From: Piliocolobus tephrosceles
Taxonomy: Eukaryota; Chordata; Mammalia; Primates; Cercopithecidae
Assembly (NCBI RefSeq): GCF_002776525.5
Contig: NC_045441.1
Location: forward strand, 114,571,831 to 114,635,830
Length of the DNA: 64,000 nt
Direction of reading: 5' to 3'
A program made the translations under genes and the position numbers. The notes below the pieces were generated by a model that saw only the letters and a program-made list of their open reading frames with translations, did not search any database and had not been told where the DNA came from. Positions 62,601-64,000 of this stretch are shown in pieces (within the stretch, counting starts at the first letter, position 1; every line of letters begins with the position of its first letter).

Positions 62601-62884
62601 TTTTTTATAGACATAACTTCTTTAGTTCTGTAGCCAATTATAATAGTAACATCAAAGATTACTGAGTACATACAGATCACTGTAACAGAAAATAATAATG
62701 AAAAAGTTTGAAATATTGGAGAATTACCAAAATGTGACACAGAGACACAAAGTGAACACAAATTCTTGGAAAAATGGCACTGATAGACTTGCTTGATGCA
62801 GGGTTGCCACAAAATTTCAACTTGTAAAAACTCAGTGTCTGAGAAGTACATTAAAACACACTACAATAAAATGAGGTATGCCTG

Positions 62885-63361
62885 TGTCTAATAACAACAA
62901 TAAATATCTAAATTGATAAGGTAATAAACTATGAGAAATATCTATGAAAGCAACTCAATATAACCAGAATGTTTATGAAGAAGATATAGGAAAGGTTTAT
63001 TATGTTGCAGTTTACTATTCAAAGCAATTATTGAATTATTTTGTGCTCAACAGGAGCTCACCAAGTTTCTGGCAAATTGTTTGTCATGAACTGAGCATTA
63101 ACAAAGTCAAAATATTCACTGAAAGTGTGTGGAGATTCAGTTTCCTGTATAACTTTTTTTTTTTCTTATTTGAGTATTATGCAAATGATTATTGGCTTTT
63201 CCTGAAATTGAAGTCATTTCATAGCTCTTCGATTCTGGGCCGGTTTTGAGAAATTATGACACACAGAAGAAAACTTTTAGATACGGATGGCAAATCACCA
63301 TAAGCAAATAAGCATATAACTACCAGTTACTAAATTCAATTCCATAATATATCTCAAAAAT
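62885..63361. other. Unassigned DNA
   Basis: A 101-codon open frame (62944-63249) has no recognised domain. No repeat is recognised. Confidence 0.4.
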
Positions 63362-63653
63362 ATGTTTATTTTGAGATAGGATCTCACTCTGTTACTTAGA
63401 CTAGAGTGAAGAAGCATGATCTCAGCTCATTGCAACCGCCACCTCCTGGGTTCAAATTATCCTCCTGCCTCAGCCTCCAGAGTAGCTGAGAGTACAGGTG
63501 CACTCCACCTTGCCTGGCTAAGTTTTCTACTTTTTGTAGAGATGGGGTTTTGCTACGTTGCCCAGACTGATCTCAAACTCCTGGCATCAAGCCATCCACC
63601 TGTTTGGCTCACCAAAGTGCTGGAATTCAAGGGATAAGCCACTATACCCCGAC
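63362..63653 (-). mobile_element. AluJ-like element
   Basis: Diverged full-length Alu on the minus strand, with 'tgagataggatctcactctgttac' at the 3' side and 'ctacgttgcccagactgatctc' typical of AluJ. The poly(T) has decayed. Confidence 0.88.
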
Positions 63654-64000
63654 AAAATTGTAAATATTAACTATGATATCAAAACACGGTGAAATTTTTA
63701 AAAAGTGAGGGAGATGAAAAAATTCCTCTGGGAAAAATAAAGCAATATTATGAAGAAAACTTATTTGCAAATTTGTTAATAATCAAGACACATTCAGCTA
63801 CCATGAACTCAGTAGATGATCCAGGGCAATGAAATGCAAATGTTCTTTGAAATTGAACTGACTCTTTAATAGTATCTTATATATGTTTAATAGAACTAGT
63901 ATTTTCACTGATTTTTAACTTTACACTTTGAACTTTTTCAATATCCTTCTCATTTTAACTAAAAATAGTTTACAGGTATTGGGAGTGGAGAAGGCAGTTA
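63654..64000. other. Unassigned DNA
   Basis: AT-rich, with no recognised gene or repeat. Confidence 0.4.

Larger units (their letters stand above)
60952..62884 (-). mobile_element. Tigger1 DNA transposon, rearranged and dead
   Basis: The transposase reads on the minus strand. The right end keeps the terminal repeat ('aatgaggtatgcctg', 62870-62884). The left end lacks its terminal repeat and starts inside the element. Relative to the Tigger1 consensus as I remember it, about 500 bp are missing near 62605-62633. A 273-bp block at 61754-62026 is extra, and part of it is an inverted piece of the missing region. Confidence 0.85.

Overview
This is nuclear DNA from a primate and holds no host protein-coding exon that I can recognise. 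Two young Alu elements (18796-19116 minus, 26646-26957 plus) carry the base changes typical of Old World monkey AluY copies. The organism is therefore most likely a cercopithecid (macaque, baboon, vervet or relative) rather than a human or other ape. The DNA is AT-rich and CpG-poor, and its open frames are short and mostly fall in repeats. It looks like a gene desert or a very long intron.

Layout. 1-7.6 kb: an L1 5'UTR fragment, Alu pieces, a MaLR (MST/THE1-type) internal region with its 3' LTR, a second MaLR LTR on the minus strand and an L1 3' end. 7.6-12.7 kb: mostly unique DNA with one MIR, one AluY and a strong short hairpin (11561-11625). 12.7-17.4 kb: nested old LTRs, two Tigger/pogo-like short DNA elements and two L1 3' ends, one of them 5'-inverted. 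17.8-22.4 kb: an L1PA ORF2 fragment split by a monkey-type AluY, then three more minus-strand Alus. 22.9-30.4 kb: one long old L1M that was tandemly duplicated in part (with an undersized 10-N gap), then split by a mariner transposon and a monkey-type AluY. 31.8-38.3 kb: a full-length but dead L1PA. A perfect 18-bp target duplication flanks it only if about 400 bp of unrelated 3' sequence are counted in, which points to 3' transduction. 38.4-49.4 kb: mostly unique DNA with MIR/L2 pieces, L1ME, three AluYs and microsatellites. 49.5-51.0 kb: two adjacent processed pseudogenes, of metaxin-2 (MTX2) and cyclophilin A (PPIA). 51-60 kb: unique DNA, Alus, L1 ends and a MER30-like hAT element. 60.2-63.7 kb: a MaLR LTR, a rearranged Tigger1 and an old Alu.

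Nothing here works together as a pathway. The content is a record of successive insertions and rearrangements whose order can be read from the nesting. I found no novel enzymatic or defence system. The most informative observations are the L1 3' transduction (31821-38363), the Tigger1 copy with an inverted, displaced internal segment (61754-62026), the L1M tandem duplication around the N gap (23482-24575) and the hairpin at 11561-11625.

Repeat family names come from memory of consensus sequences, not from a search. Subfamily names are tentative, and boundaries are good to roughly 5-20 bp unless a target duplication is given.
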